A DNA stretch of 50,340 nucleotides from NCBI GenBank assembly GCA_910584235.1, contig CAJTZD010000028.1, positions 1-50,340 of the forward strand, written 5' to 3'. This DNA is from an uncultured Acetatifactor sp. (GTDB lineage Bacteria > Bacillota > Clostridia > Lachnospirales > Lachnospiraceae). The notes below the pieces were generated by a model. It searched no databases, had not been told where the DNA came from, and worked only from the letters and a program-made list of their open reading frames with translations. The position numbers and the translations under genes were made by a program. Positions 41,601-49,372 of this stretch are shown one piece after another; the first letter of the stretch is position 1, and every line of letters starts with the position of its first letter.

Positions 41601-41631
41601 AGAAGAGAGGAGGGATCAGGATGAGCGCTAA
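38626..41631 (+). CDS. Membrane-anchored solute-binding protein with two N-terminal sensor-like domains, 1001 aa
   Basis: More than twice the length of a normal sugar-binding protein. Residues 8-28 are an uncleaved anchor or signal without lipobox Cys. Two related beta-sandwich segments follow (about 65-220 and 265-400); both contain the same plan, IRWSFKVGKSGFYNLKLGYI / LTWIVEVEKEGLYELTMKAR, DGEIPYEAL / NGVVPYEEM and FYLEAGTHTISFE / FYLKAGTNTITFE, resembling carbohydrate-binding modules. A helical spacer (about 400-500) leads to the SBP_bac_1 domain (about 525-960; GNGPDVVIGLGQTTMQDFAM, TYGIPEQATFMMLFTRDD). The gene overlaps the first permease gene by 11 bases. Two repeated modules in front of the binding domain suggest it grips the polymer as well as the oligosaccharide. 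Confidence 0.82.
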   Translation: MKSGKILKISVCIAAGLAVVFLAAVMLGNSAAGEPNAVPQWGEASYEESYQAYLSEAGYDGTLSQEAIEVDLEDYETSPDMVAYAGEQGIVTEDSGWIRWSFKVGKSGFYNLKLGYIPLPGTTSDIQRKIAIDGEIPYEALSQVVVSRYWTDGEIQVKNDNEIRPESLELYSPQEWFVEDYQRRNNAPLVFYLEAGTHTISFEVIKEPLEYTSLTFCAQAPIPSYEEAIGELKSKYAVYDGETLKGQAERREGITKEIVKSSSAINIQKNYSDSNLEPYHPYHILYNTIGASDWSKPGDSLTWIVEVEKEGLYELTMKARQNRNRGVTSYRRLYVNGVVPYEEMLSIGFAFQSGMNNYTLADENGEPYLFYLKAGTNTITFEDVMGPMGGIITQVEESMGELNRLYLEVVQLTGQSPSKFIDYEIAKNIPGFADSMEEQGKILRETVDRIVAITGEKGENTTLLEKMAVEAENLAEDPESVTEELGQLKGNISALGTWLVNVADMPLEVDYLALSAPGAKLPKAQDSFFAGVKNGTVRFFSTFFVKNSQISEETGGSDSIKVWLASYGKEHAQMIQNMVDETFTPQTGISVNLQLIPVDVVLRAALAGNGPDVVIGLGQTTMQDFAMREAVLDLSKMDGFEETTERFYQSTLDTASFQGGTYGIPEQATFMMLFTRDDILEELGLEAPATWTELLEMIPELQKNNYNLYVPNVQQTENSLIGTSIDYNMHLYQSMVMQNGGDVYRGEGNDYGIESGLNSDEATEAFKDYTDFYVSYGLDVQLDFANRFRTGEVPVGIINYTLFNALEIFAPEIKGQWSFHPIPGVEQEDGSIDNTFVVDTVQSVIMSASRNPKDSWEFVKWWTGTETQLSFANSLESLMGTSARYAAADPEVLKQLPWSNAELESLLGQFEHTAGLPAVPGNYMTTRMVQYAFNDTVADNANPRETLYLNIKDINEELTRKRKELHLSTLEPREADASGEESRGEGDGISLAEERRDQDER

Positions 41632-42523
41632 GCGCGAGCCCATTTCACTGGTCTGGAAGAAACATAAATACAAGTACCTTATGATCGCGCCTTTCGCGCT
41701 GATCTTCATCGTGTTCACCCTGCTGCCGGTGCTGGTGGCCATCTTCTTAAGCTTCACCAACTTCAACATGGTGAAAGCGCCGGAGTTCGCCGGGCTGGAC
41801 AACTACGTGAAGCTGATGGTGCACGACCCCATCTTCCTGACGGCCATCAAGAACACTCTGTTCTTCGCCATCATTACGGGGCCCGTGAGCTACCTGATGT
41901 GCTTCCTGTTCGCCTGGATGGTGAACGATCTGCCCAGGATCCCCAGGGCCGTCATGACGCTGGTGTTCTATGCGCCCTCCATCTCCGGCAACGCCTACCT
42001 GGTGTGGAAGCTGCTGTTTTCCTCGGACTCCTACGGATGGGTCAACGCCTGGCTCATGAAGCTGGGCGTCATTCAGGAGGCGGTGACCTGGCTGGTGAAG
42101 AAAGAGTACATCATGCCCATCCTGATCATCGTGCAGCTGTGGCTGAGTCTGGGCGTCAGCTTCCTGACGTTCATAGCAGGCTTCCAGAACCTGGACAAAT
42201 CCCAGCTGGAGGCGGGCAGCGTGGAGGGCATCAAGAACCGTTGGCAGGAGCTTTGGTACATCATCCTGCCCTCCATGAAGCCCCAGCTCATGTTCGGCGC
42301 CGTGATGCAGATCACCAGTTCCCTGTCGGTTTCCCAGCTGTCCATCGATTTGGTTGGGTTCCCCTCCGTGAGCTACTCGGGACATACCATCCTGACTCAC
42401 CTGCACGACTTCGGCAACCTGCGCTATGAACTGGGATACGCCTGTACCATAGCGGTGATATTGTTCTTCATCATGCTGTTCTGCAACATCATCGTGCAGA
42501 AGCTGCTGCGGAAGCTGGGATAG
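41621..42523 (+). CDS. Carbohydrate ABC transporter permease (LplB/UgpA type), 300 aa
   Basis: Six hydrophobic segments, starting APFALIFIVFTLLPVLVAIF. The binding-protein-dependent loop (EAGSVEGIKNRWQELWYIIL) holds the EAA motif that contacts the ATPase. GGAGGG 7 bases before ATG 41621 lies inside the preceding gene, whose end overlaps by 11 bases. It forms a heterodimer with the next gene product. No ATPase gene is present, so a shared MsmX-like ATPase is expected (family knowledge of Firmicutes sugar importers). Confidence 0.93.
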   Translation: MSAKREPISLVWKKHKYKYLMIAPFALIFIVFTLLPVLVAIFLSFTNFNMVKAPEFAGLDNYVKLMVHDPIFLTAIKNTLFFAIITGPVSYLMCFLFAWMVNDLPRIPRAVMTLVFYAPSISGNAYLVWKLLFSSDSYGWVNAWLMKLGVIQEAVTWLVKKEYIMPILIIVQLWLSLGVSFLTFIAGFQNLDKSQLEAGSVEGIKNRWQELWYIILPSMKPQLMFGAVMQITSSLSVSQLSIDLVGFPSVSYSGHTILTHLHDFGNLRYELGYACTIAVILFFIMLFCNIIVQKLLRKLG

Positions 42524-42535
42524 GGGGGTGAGAGG

Positions 42536-43423
42536 ATGAAAGCAGTCGCATATATCAAGAACAAGTACTACAGGAGAAAGTTCAAAAGGCGCAACCGCAG
42601 CCTGGGAGGGGACTTCGTCCTGTTTGTAGTCCTGGCCTTTTTCGGGATTTTCAGCCTGTTCCCGCTGGTGTACACCCTGACCAGTGCGTTCAAGCCCTTT
42701 TCGGAGATCTTCATGTACCCGCCGAAGCTGACGGTGGAGAACCCCACCCTGGGCAACTTCTTCGACCTAGGGACCATCATCGAGGACTTTACCGTGCCTC
42801 TTTCCAGGTACATGTTCAACACCCTGGTGATCACTGGGCTGGGGACGTTCGGTACGGTGATGCTGGGGGCCATGGCGGCCTACCCGCTGGCCAAGTATGA
42901 GTTCCCCGGCTCTAAGCTCATGAGCAACCTGATCGTGTACGCTTTGATGTTCAGCACATCCGTGACGGCCATCCCCAACTACCTGATCATGAGCGCCCTG
43001 GGGATCGTGGACACCTACTGGGCGGTGATTCTGCCCGCGGTGGGCGGGACTTTGGGCCTGTACCTGATGAAGAACTTCATGGTTCAGGTGCCGGACGACA
43101 TGCTGGAGGCCGCCAAGATCGACGGGGCCACGGAGTTCCAGACGTTCTGGAAAGTGGTGATGCCGCTGTGCAAGCCTGCCTGGATCACGCTGGTGATCCT
43201 GTCGTTCCAGCAGATGTGGGGTACCACGGGGGGAGTGTTCATCTACTCCGAGGAGCTCAAGCCCTTAAGCTACGTGCTCTCCCAGCTGGTCAGCGGGGGG
43301 ATCTCCAGAACCGGCGTGGCCTCCGCGGTGTCGCTTTTGATGCTGATCGTGCCCATAGGCGTGTTCGTGTTCTCCCAGAGCAATGTCATCGAGACCATGG
43401 CCACCTCGGGCATCAAGGGATAA
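42536..43423 (+). CDS. Carbohydrate ABC transporter permease (LplC/UgpE type), 295 aa
   Basis: Partner permease with an N-terminal basic stretch (KFKRRNRSLGGDF), six membrane segments, the typical SAFKPFSEIFMYPPKLTVEN loop after the first one, and the EAA loop EAAKIDGATEFQTFWKVVMP. It starts 12 bases after the first permease with a GGGGGGTGAGAGG site. Normal length. Together with the preceding permease it makes one import channel for the binding proteins upstream. Confidence 0.93.
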   Translation: MKAVAYIKNKYYRRKFKRRNRSLGGDFVLFVVLAFFGIFSLFPLVYTLTSAFKPFSEIFMYPPKLTVENPTLGNFFDLGTIIEDFTVPLSRYMFNTLVITGLGTFGTVMLGAMAAYPLAKYEFPGSKLMSNLIVYALMFSTSVTAIPNYLIMSALGIVDTYWAVILPAVGGTLGLYLMKNFMVQVPDDMLEAAKIDGATEFQTFWKVVMPLCKPAWITLVILSFQQMWGTTGGVFIYSEELKPLSYVLSQLVSGGISRTGVASAVSLLMLIVPIGVFVFSQSNVIETMATSGIKG

Positions 43424-43435
43424 GGGGGGGAAGCA

Positions 43436-45034
43436 ATGGGGAGATTTTTGAGAGATGGAAGCTTGAAAGAAAAGAGCCTAAGAAACGGAAGCCTGGGAAA
43501 GGGCCTGAAAAAGGCCCTGAAAATCAGCCTGTCCCTGGCGGCGGCCCTGGGCATGGCGCTGGCGCCGGCCACGGCGCAGGCCTCGGACGGGACCAGCTAT
43601 GTGTACGACGGTTACACCTATGACTATTACGGCAACGCCAAGGAGAGCCCGGCCATGTTCAGACTGGAGAGGACCATCACAGCCGCGGACGCCGGGGGGA
43701 TCGCCATTTCCGGCGTGGACGACGTGTGCACAAGCGAAGACGGACGGATCTTCGCCATAGACACCGCGGAGAGCCGCATGAACGTTTTCGGCCCGGACGG
43801 TGGGTTCCTGTACTCCACCAAGCTGGTCCGGACCCAGGACAACAAAATCGCCCTGGCGGAGGACGGCAGCCAGATCATGCTGGGCGCCCCGGAGGGCATC
43901 TTCATCCATGAAAAGAACAGGGAGATCTACATAGCCGACACCGGGAATCAGCGGATCGTGGTGCTGGACCTGGACGACTACGGCCTGCTGCGGATCATAG
44001 AGGAGCCGGAGGAGCTTGCGGGAGTGACCCAGTTCAAGCCCTCCAAGCTGGCTGTGGATTTCGCGGACCGCATCTACGTGGTGGTGCAGTCCAGCTACGA
44101 GGGGATTCTGGAGCTGACAAAGGACGGGGAGTTCTCCGGGTACTACGGCGTAAACACACCCATGGTAAGCCTGGCGGACTATTTCTGGAAGTCCCTGGCC
44201 AGCGACCAGCAGAAAGAGAAGATGACAAAGACCTACGCCCCCTCTTTCAACAACATCACCCTGGACGGGGAGGGCTTCGTCATGGCGGTGACTTATGACC
44301 TGTCCGCGGAGGACATGGTGTTCCGCCTCAACTCCAAGGGCAAGAATGTGCTTCGGGAGGAGGGCAGCACCCTGGTGAAAGGGGATATCTGGAGCATGAA
44401 CTCCGACGACCCGGGCAGCCAGTTCGTGGACATCGCCGTGACGGACTACGGCACCTATGCCCTGCTTGACAAGAACAAGGGGCGCATCTTTCTCTACAAC
44501 TTCGACGGGGAGCTGCTGAACGCTTTCGGCTCCATGGGAAACCTTAAGGGCGAGTTCAAGAACCCCACCAGCCTGGCCTGGCTTGGCGACAAGCTGGTAA
44601 TATCGGACACCATGCTGGGCTGCATCTACATCCTTGCGCCCACGGCTTTCGGCCAGGCGGTGCTGGAGGGGAACGAGAGTTACTACTTCGGCAGGTGGGA
44701 CGAGGCCCTGGTGTCTTTCCGGAAAGCGCTGGATCTGAACGCCAACTATGAGGCGGCCTACAGCGGCATCGGCAAGAACTACCTGATGAAAGACGAGTAC
44801 GAGACGGCCATGTACTATTTCAAGATGGGAAACAACAGGACCTTTTACTCCAAGGCCTACAACGGCTACCGGGCGCTGTGGATGGAGGATCATTTCCTGA
44901 TCATCATGCTGCTGTTCGTGCTCCTGGCGGCCGCGGTGGTGGGATCCGAGATCCGCTACCACAGACAGAGCAAAGAAAAGCAGAAAGCAGCCATGAAGCG
45001 GCTGAACAGCAGGAGGGGGAGGGCGGTAGAATGA
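43436..45034 (+). CDS. NHL-repeat propeller / TPR membrane protein, 532 aa
   Basis: The N-terminus is basic then hydrophobic (residues about 27-50, a signal peptide ending ATAQAS). Residues about 75-405 are six-bladed NHL-type propeller repeats (DDVCTSEDGRIFAIDTAESR, REIYIADTGNQRIVVLDLDD, KGRIFLYNFDGELLNAFGSM). A TPR pair follows (about 415-470; WDEALVSFRKALDLNANYEA). One C-terminal membrane segment (about 484-504) and a basic cytoplasmic tail end the chain. The propeller therefore lies outside the cell, held by the C-terminal anchor. It overlaps the YIP1 gene by 4 bases (ATGA). NHL propellers bind proteins or polymers; no enzyme motif is seen. Confidence 0.8.
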   Translation: MGRFLRDGSLKEKSLRNGSLGKGLKKALKISLSLAAALGMALAPATAQASDGTSYVYDGYTYDYYGNAKESPAMFRLERTITAADAGGIAISGVDDVCTSEDGRIFAIDTAESRMNVFGPDGGFLYSTKLVRTQDNKIALAEDGSQIMLGAPEGIFIHEKNREIYIADTGNQRIVVLDLDDYGLLRIIEEPEELAGVTQFKPSKLAVDFADRIYVVVQSSYEGILELTKDGEFSGYYGVNTPMVSLADYFWKSLASDQQKEKMTKTYAPSFNNITLDGEGFVMAVTYDLSAEDMVFRLNSKGKNVLREEGSTLVKGDIWSMNSDDPGSQFVDIAVTDYGTYALLDKNKGRIFLYNFDGELLNAFGSMGNLKGEFKNPTSLAWLGDKLVISDTMLGCIYILAPTAFGQAVLEGNESYYFGRWDEALVSFRKALDLNANYEAAYSGIGKNYLMKDEYETAMYYFKMGNNRTFYSKAYNGYRALWMEDHFLIIMLLFVLLAAAVVGSEIRYHRQSKEKQKAAMKRLNSRRGRAVE

Positions 45035-45660
45035 AAGAAGCAGTAAGAGAGAAATTCAGTTACTTAAAGCAGTCTCTTTTCCATCCCTTTGACGCGTTCT
45101 ATGAGATCCGGTTCCGGGGCAGGGGAAGTGTGCTCCTGGCGGCCCTGCTCCTGGCGCTGTTCGGCATCTTACAGTGCATCAGCTACCAGTATACAGGGTT
45201 TGTCATCAATGAGAACGAAGTGGAGTCCATGAACAGTATCTCCATCTTCCTGACCTGGGTCCTGGGCCTGCTGCTGTTCATCGTCAGCAACTGGTCCGTG
45301 ACCACCCTGTTGAACGGAAAAGGAGGCATGGGCGACATCCTGAAAGTAGTGTCCTACTCCTTGGTGCCCTTTATCTGCACCCTTCTGTTCCAGGTGTTGG
45401 TGAGCAACTTCATCATCCTGGAGGAGGCCATGATCGTGTATGTGGTTACGGGCATCGGCACGGTGTGGACCCTGTTCATGCTGCTGGCGGGGCTGTGCGT
45501 GATCCACGAGTACAGCTTCGGCAAGAACCTCATCGCTATCGTGCTGACCTTTGTGGCGGCAGCCATCATCATGTTCCTGGGGATTCTGATCTTCACCCTG
45601 ATCGAGCAGATGGTGCTCTTCGTCATCTCGGTGGGGCAGGAATTCTTCAGGCGGCTGTAG
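45031..45660 (+). CDS. YIP1-family integral membrane protein, 209 aa
   Basis: The start is ATG 45031 inside the ATGA overlap with the NHL gene, with GGGAGGG upstream. The N-terminus (REKFSYLKQSLFHPFDAFYE) is the family's conserved amphipathic lead, followed by five hydrophobic segments including VLLAALLLALFGILQCISYQ and IFLTWVLGLLLFIVSNWSVT; the conserved W-x-V-x-x-L-x-x-G-K-G motif is present. Bacterial YIP1 proteins are uncharacterised; eukaryotic ones shape membranes or bind Rab proteins. Tight coupling suggests complex formation with the NHL protein or the importer. Confidence 0.8.
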   Translation: MKEAVREKFSYLKQSLFHPFDAFYEIRFRGRGSVLLAALLLALFGILQCISYQYTGFVINENEVESMNSISIFLTWVLGLLLFIVSNWSVTTLLNGKGGMGDILKVVSYSLVPFICTLLFQVLVSNFIILEEAMIVYVVTGIGTVWTLFMLLAGLCVIHEYSFGKNLIAIVLTFVAAAIIMFLGILIFTLIEQMVLFVISVGQEFFRRL

Positions 45661-45720
45661 GGACTTTCCCTTTCAGAGCCATCGCGCAGCGATTTTGACA
45701 GTCTCGGAGCGGGAAGCGCC

Positions 45721-45763
45721 GGGAGAATTTTCAGATGCGCTCCTTGCAGATGAAAATTCTCCC
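45721..45763 (+). repeat. 13-bp perfect inverted repeat in the operon spacer
   Basis: GGGAGAATTTTCA (45721-45733) and TGAAAATTCTCCC (45751-45763) form a long stem with a 17-base loop, flanked by GCGCC/GGCGC. No T-tract follows. It lies in the only long gap (154 bases) of the second half of the operon and may be a processing or stability element. Confidence 0.7.
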
Positions 45764-45814
45764 CTGTATGGCGCCGGAGCGAAGAGACGGAACTGGAATT
45801 AGGAGGGATATATT

Positions 45815-48460
45815 ATGGCGGCAATCAAAAGCGTTCTTGGAAAGGCATGGGCCTTTCTGAAGAAATTTTATGATAGACATACCATCCGCCGGATCGTTTT
45901 GACGGTCCTTGCGGCGGCAGTCCTGATCTACGTGGCTGCCAGCATACCGGCATGGACGCTGAAGAGCCAGAGCCCGGAAGCGACCCGGTCCAGACAGCCC
46001 CTGGAGGGGCAGGCCATAGGGAAAGAGGCCGGTAAAGTCCAGGTGGCGGAAAAGGGCGGCAGACAGCTGTGGGTGGACACGACCACCATGGTGGCGGAGG
46101 TAAAGGACGAAAAAGGAAAAACCCTCTACAGCACCGCGGCCAAAGGAAGCGCCGGAACCGAGATGGCATTGTTTTCCCTGGCCTACCTGGGGGAGGACAA
46201 CAACCTTTACGAGTGGAATTCTTACGACAATGCCACGGCGCTGTCCAGCTATGAACTGTACCAGATAGACGGCGGCGTCCGGTTTGACGTGAACCTAAAC
46301 GAAGGGGAGTCCAACCGCTTCTACGAGTTCCTGCCCAAGAAGATGCGCACCGAGGTCTATGAGAAGACCTTTGTGGAGGGCATAAAGGGCCTGATCGGGG
46401 ACGGCACTCTGGACGAAGCTACAGGGGAAAGGTACCTGACCACCCTGTCCCTGGTGTTCAAAAAGAGCCTGACAGAGGACTGTTACGCGGTGACCTACAC
46501 CGGCAACCCTCCGGTCAGCGCCACCAACCAGATGATCCAGGTGGCTTCCCTGGTGGGGTACGACGCGGACATGCTGCTGGAGGACGCGGAGGCTTTCGGG
46601 TTCACGGTGACCTTTACGGAGCCCGCGGAATTCGACCTGTCCGTGGAACTGACCCTGGACGAAAAGGGGGATCTGGTGGCCCATGTGCCCACGGGCAGCA
46701 TCGTCTCCCAAAACCCTTACTACACGCCCCAGAGCCTGTCCCTGCTGCCCAATTTCGGGGCCACTACGGTAGAAGAGTATGAGGAGGGCTACATCCTGGT
46801 GCCCGACGGGAGTGGGGCGCTGGTGGCGTTCAACTCCTACAAAGCCAACGTGCCCGACTACAAAAGGCCCTACTATGACAACGACTTCTTCAGCGACTAC
46901 TACTACATGCCGGAATACGGCGAGGAACTCTACATGCCCCTGTTCGGGATGCTCTACGGTTCCAGGGACAACGCCCAGAAAGGCTTCCTTGCCATCGTGG
47001 AGGAGGGGGCCAGGACGGCCCAGCTGAACGTGAAGCTGGCCAGCCCCGGGGCGGACAGCGCCAAGTACAACAAGGCCTACAACGCTTTCGAGATTGCCCA
47101 GTACAAAAGGGTGAAGATCAATGGGGAGTACAGCTCCTCCAGCGGCACCTACCTGGTGAACGTCGGCATGCAGGATCTGGACCTGACCATAAGGTACCGG
47201 TTTTACGGCGCGGGAACCTCCTACTTTGACCTTGCAAAGGGATACCAGGACTACCTGGCGGAGACGGAGGGGCTTCAGAAAGCCTACGGGGACGGGGCCG
47301 CAAAGCTGTACCTGGAGGTGGTGGGCGGCGTAAGCATCACTTCCCGGTTCGTGGGCATCCCTTACAAAAGCGCCCGCTCCATGACCACCTATAAGGAACT
47401 GTCTCAGTTGATGGAAAGCCTGGACGGGATCAGCTACATGCTCCAGTACGACGGGGCCTTTAACGGAGGCTGGAACAACGAGCTGAACCGGGGGGCGGAC
47501 CTGGCGGGACAAAACGGCAGCAGGTCCGACCTGGACAAAGTCCTCGCCGCTGCCGGGGAACAGGGGATACCGCTGTATCTGCAGACAGCCCTGACCCGGG
47601 TCTGGCAGAACGGAAACGGCTACCGGGCTTCCAGGCATGCCCTGAGGGGTTATGACAACGAGGCAGTGGAAATCGCCCGCTACCAGCCGGTGCTGGGGAT
47701 ACCCAACAGCACCTTGAGCGACGGCACGGTCCATGACTCCTACCAGATGCTGACCCCCGGTTACTTAGGCGCGGTGACGGACGCTTTCCTGAAGAAAGCC
47801 GGTCAGTACGGGGCGCTGGCGGTGTCGGACATGGCTGGCATGTACTATGCGGACTATCGCTACCGGGGCTATGTCAGCGGAGAGCAGGGAGACCGGGTGC
47901 TGGAGGAGAACCTGGGAAAGCTGTCCGAGACGAAGAGCCTGTCCCTGGAGAACCCCCATATAGACAAGATCGGCTACGGCGACGTGGCGGTGGACATATC
48001 CAGGGAGAGCAGCGACTACGCCACATTTGCATTCACTATCCCTTTCAAGCAGCTGGTGATGAACGGGCTCATCGACTACACCACTCAGGACGTGAACCTG
48101 TCCAGCAGGAATCCCGCCTATTTCGTCCTGCAGGCGGCGGAGCTGGGGGCGTACCCTAAGTTTATCCTCACCTGGAAGAACGTGGACGTGCTGAAGAACT
48201 CCGACTTCAGCTACCTGTATTCGGCACAGTACGAGGTGCTGGAGGAGAAGCTGAAAGCAGTGTATGAGGAGTGCGTTACCCTGCGCGGCCGGATCGGCAC
48301 CAACGAGATAACGGGGCATGAGGTGCTGGCGGAGGGAGTGTACCGCACGGAATACGCCGGCGGCAGCACGGTCTATGTGAACTACAACCTGTATGATGTG
48401 GAGCTTCCGGACGGAAGCGTCCTGCCTGCGGAAGATTACCTGATAAAGGAGGGGAAGTAG
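45815..48460 (+). CDS. DUF5696 domain membrane-anchored protein, 881 aa
   Basis: An N-terminal anchor (about 24-45, IRRIVLTVLAAAVLIYVAAS) is followed by an extracellular chain. The early part is beta-rich (KGGRQLWVDTTTMVAEVKDE; NNLYEWNSYDNATALSSYEL), the middle carries GYILVPDGSGALVAFNSYKA and YMPEYGEELYMPLFGMLYGS, and the later part (about 480-800) alternates strands and helices like a glycosidase barrel (LYLEVVGGVSITSRFVGIPY, GALAVSDMAGMYYADYRYRG). The sequence agrees with DUF5696 proteins as I remember them, which occur next to sugar importers in Paenibacillus and Lachnospiraceae. A surface glycosidase is plausible but unproven. AGGAGGG precedes ATG 45815; its stop touches the next permease ATG. 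Confidence 0.82.
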   Translation: MAAIKSVLGKAWAFLKKFYDRHTIRRIVLTVLAAAVLIYVAASIPAWTLKSQSPEATRSRQPLEGQAIGKEAGKVQVAEKGGRQLWVDTTTMVAEVKDEKGKTLYSTAAKGSAGTEMALFSLAYLGEDNNLYEWNSYDNATALSSYELYQIDGGVRFDVNLNEGESNRFYEFLPKKMRTEVYEKTFVEGIKGLIGDGTLDEATGERYLTTLSLVFKKSLTEDCYAVTYTGNPPVSATNQMIQVASLVGYDADMLLEDAEAFGFTVTFTEPAEFDLSVELTLDEKGDLVAHVPTGSIVSQNPYYTPQSLSLLPNFGATTVEEYEEGYILVPDGSGALVAFNSYKANVPDYKRPYYDNDFFSDYYYMPEYGEELYMPLFGMLYGSRDNAQKGFLAIVEEGARTAQLNVKLASPGADSAKYNKAYNAFEIAQYKRVKINGEYSSSSGTYLVNVGMQDLDLTIRYRFYGAGTSYFDLAKGYQDYLAETEGLQKAYGDGAAKLYLEVVGGVSITSRFVGIPYKSARSMTTYKELSQLMESLDGISYMLQYDGAFNGGWNNELNRGADLAGQNGSRSDLDKVLAAAGEQGIPLYLQTALTRVWQNGNGYRASRHALRGYDNEAVEIARYQPVLGIPNSTLSDGTVHDSYQMLTPGYLGAVTDAFLKKAGQYGALAVSDMAGMYYADYRYRGYVSGEQGDRVLEENLGKLSETKSLSLENPHIDKIGYGDVAVDISRESSDYATFAFTIPFKQLVMNGLIDYTTQDVNLSSRNPAYFVLQAAELGAYPKFILTWKNVDVLKNSDFSYLYSAQYEVLEEKLKAVYEECVTLRGRIGTNEITGHEVLAEGVYRTEYAGGSTVYVNYNLYDVELPDGSVLPAEDYLIKEGK

Positions 48461-49372
48461 ATGAATAAAAAAGGCAAAAAGATACCCTATCAGACCATGA
48501 GAAAGATCCACGGACTGGTTTTCGTCAGCCCCTTTCTGATCGGCTTTGTGGCATTCTTCCTGGTGCCCCTGGTGAACACGGTCTACTACTCCCTGAACAA
48601 AGTAGGAGTGGGGGACCAGGGCGGCATGACCTTTGAATGGTCGGGGCTCCAGAACTACATCGACCTGTTCCAGACCGAAGTGACCACGGGCAACGAGCCT
48701 ATGATGCGGCTGTTCACGGAGGAGAATTCCACGGTGCTTTTAAGCCTCCCCCTGATCGTGATCTTCAGCCTGTTCATGGCGCTTTTGGCGAACCAGAACT
48801 TCAAGGGCAGGGCCATCGTGCGTCTGTTGTTCTTCCTGCCTATCATCCTGGGGCTGGACGTGGTCATGGACATGCTGACCATCACCACCGGCTCCGCCGA
48901 GGGGCTGGACTCGGGGAGCAGCCTGTTAGCGGGCAGCTATGTGACCATCTTCCTGGTGCGGACGCTGAACGTGCCCATGCGGGTGCTCTACCCCATCATG
49001 AACTACGTGGAGAACATCTTCGAACTGATCTCCCAGGCCGGGGTCCAGACGCTGGTGTACCTGACGGCGCTGCAGTCCATCAGCCCAAGCCTCTATGAGG
49101 TGGCCAGGATTGAAGGCGCCACGGCCTACGAGACATTCTGGAAAGTGACCATCCCCTCCATCATGAACATTACTTTCTTCGTGGTGGTATACACCATCGT
49201 GGACCTGTTCTTAAAGTCCTCCATAGCGGAGGAGGCCTACTCGTTCGCGTTCACCCAGGGCAAGATCGGAGTGGGGTCCGCGCTGTCGGTGGTCTATATC
49301 TTCAACGTGATCCTGGTGCTGGCCATCGCCGCGCTGCTGTTGAGAAAGGCGGTAAAGAAGAATGAAAAATAA
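48461..49372 (+). CDS. Carbohydrate ABC transporter permease, second pair, first subunit, 303 aa
   Basis: Six membrane segments beginning GLVFVSPFLIGFVAFFLVPL and an EAA loop in EVARIEGATAYETFWKVTIP. It differs from the first pair: an extended loop after segment 1 (GVGDQGGMTFEWSGLQNYID then TEVTTGNEPMMRLFTEENST) and the GSAEGLDSGSSLLAGSYV insertion. GGAGGGG precedes ATG 48461, directly after the DUF5696 stop. It overlaps the next permease gene by 11 bases. The presence of a second, divergent permease pair in one operon implies a second importer or a different oligosaccharide. Confidence 0.92.
   Translation: MNKKGKKIPYQTMRKIHGLVFVSPFLIGFVAFFLVPLVNTVYYSLNKVGVGDQGGMTFEWSGLQNYIDLFQTEVTTGNEPMMRLFTEENSTVLLSLPLIVIFSLFMALLANQNFKGRAIVRLLFFLPIILGLDVVMDMLTITTGSAEGLDSGSSLLAGSYVTIFLVRTLNVPMRVLYPIMNYVENIFELISQAGVQTLVYLTALQSISPSLYEVARIEGATAYETFWKVTIPSIMNITFFVVVYTIVDLFLKSSIAEEAYSFAFTQGKIGVGSALSVVYIFNVILVLAIAALLLRKAVKKNEK

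Noticed and set aside
43478..44962. 494-codon open frame on the minus strand
   Set aside because: It is the antisense shadow of the NHL/TPR gene, caused by its C/G-ending codons; the His/Val-rich product has no domain or ribosome site.
46295..47734. 479-codon open frame on the minus strand
   Set aside because: Antisense shadow of the DUF5696 gene with a His/Gly/Val-rich, non-protein-like product.
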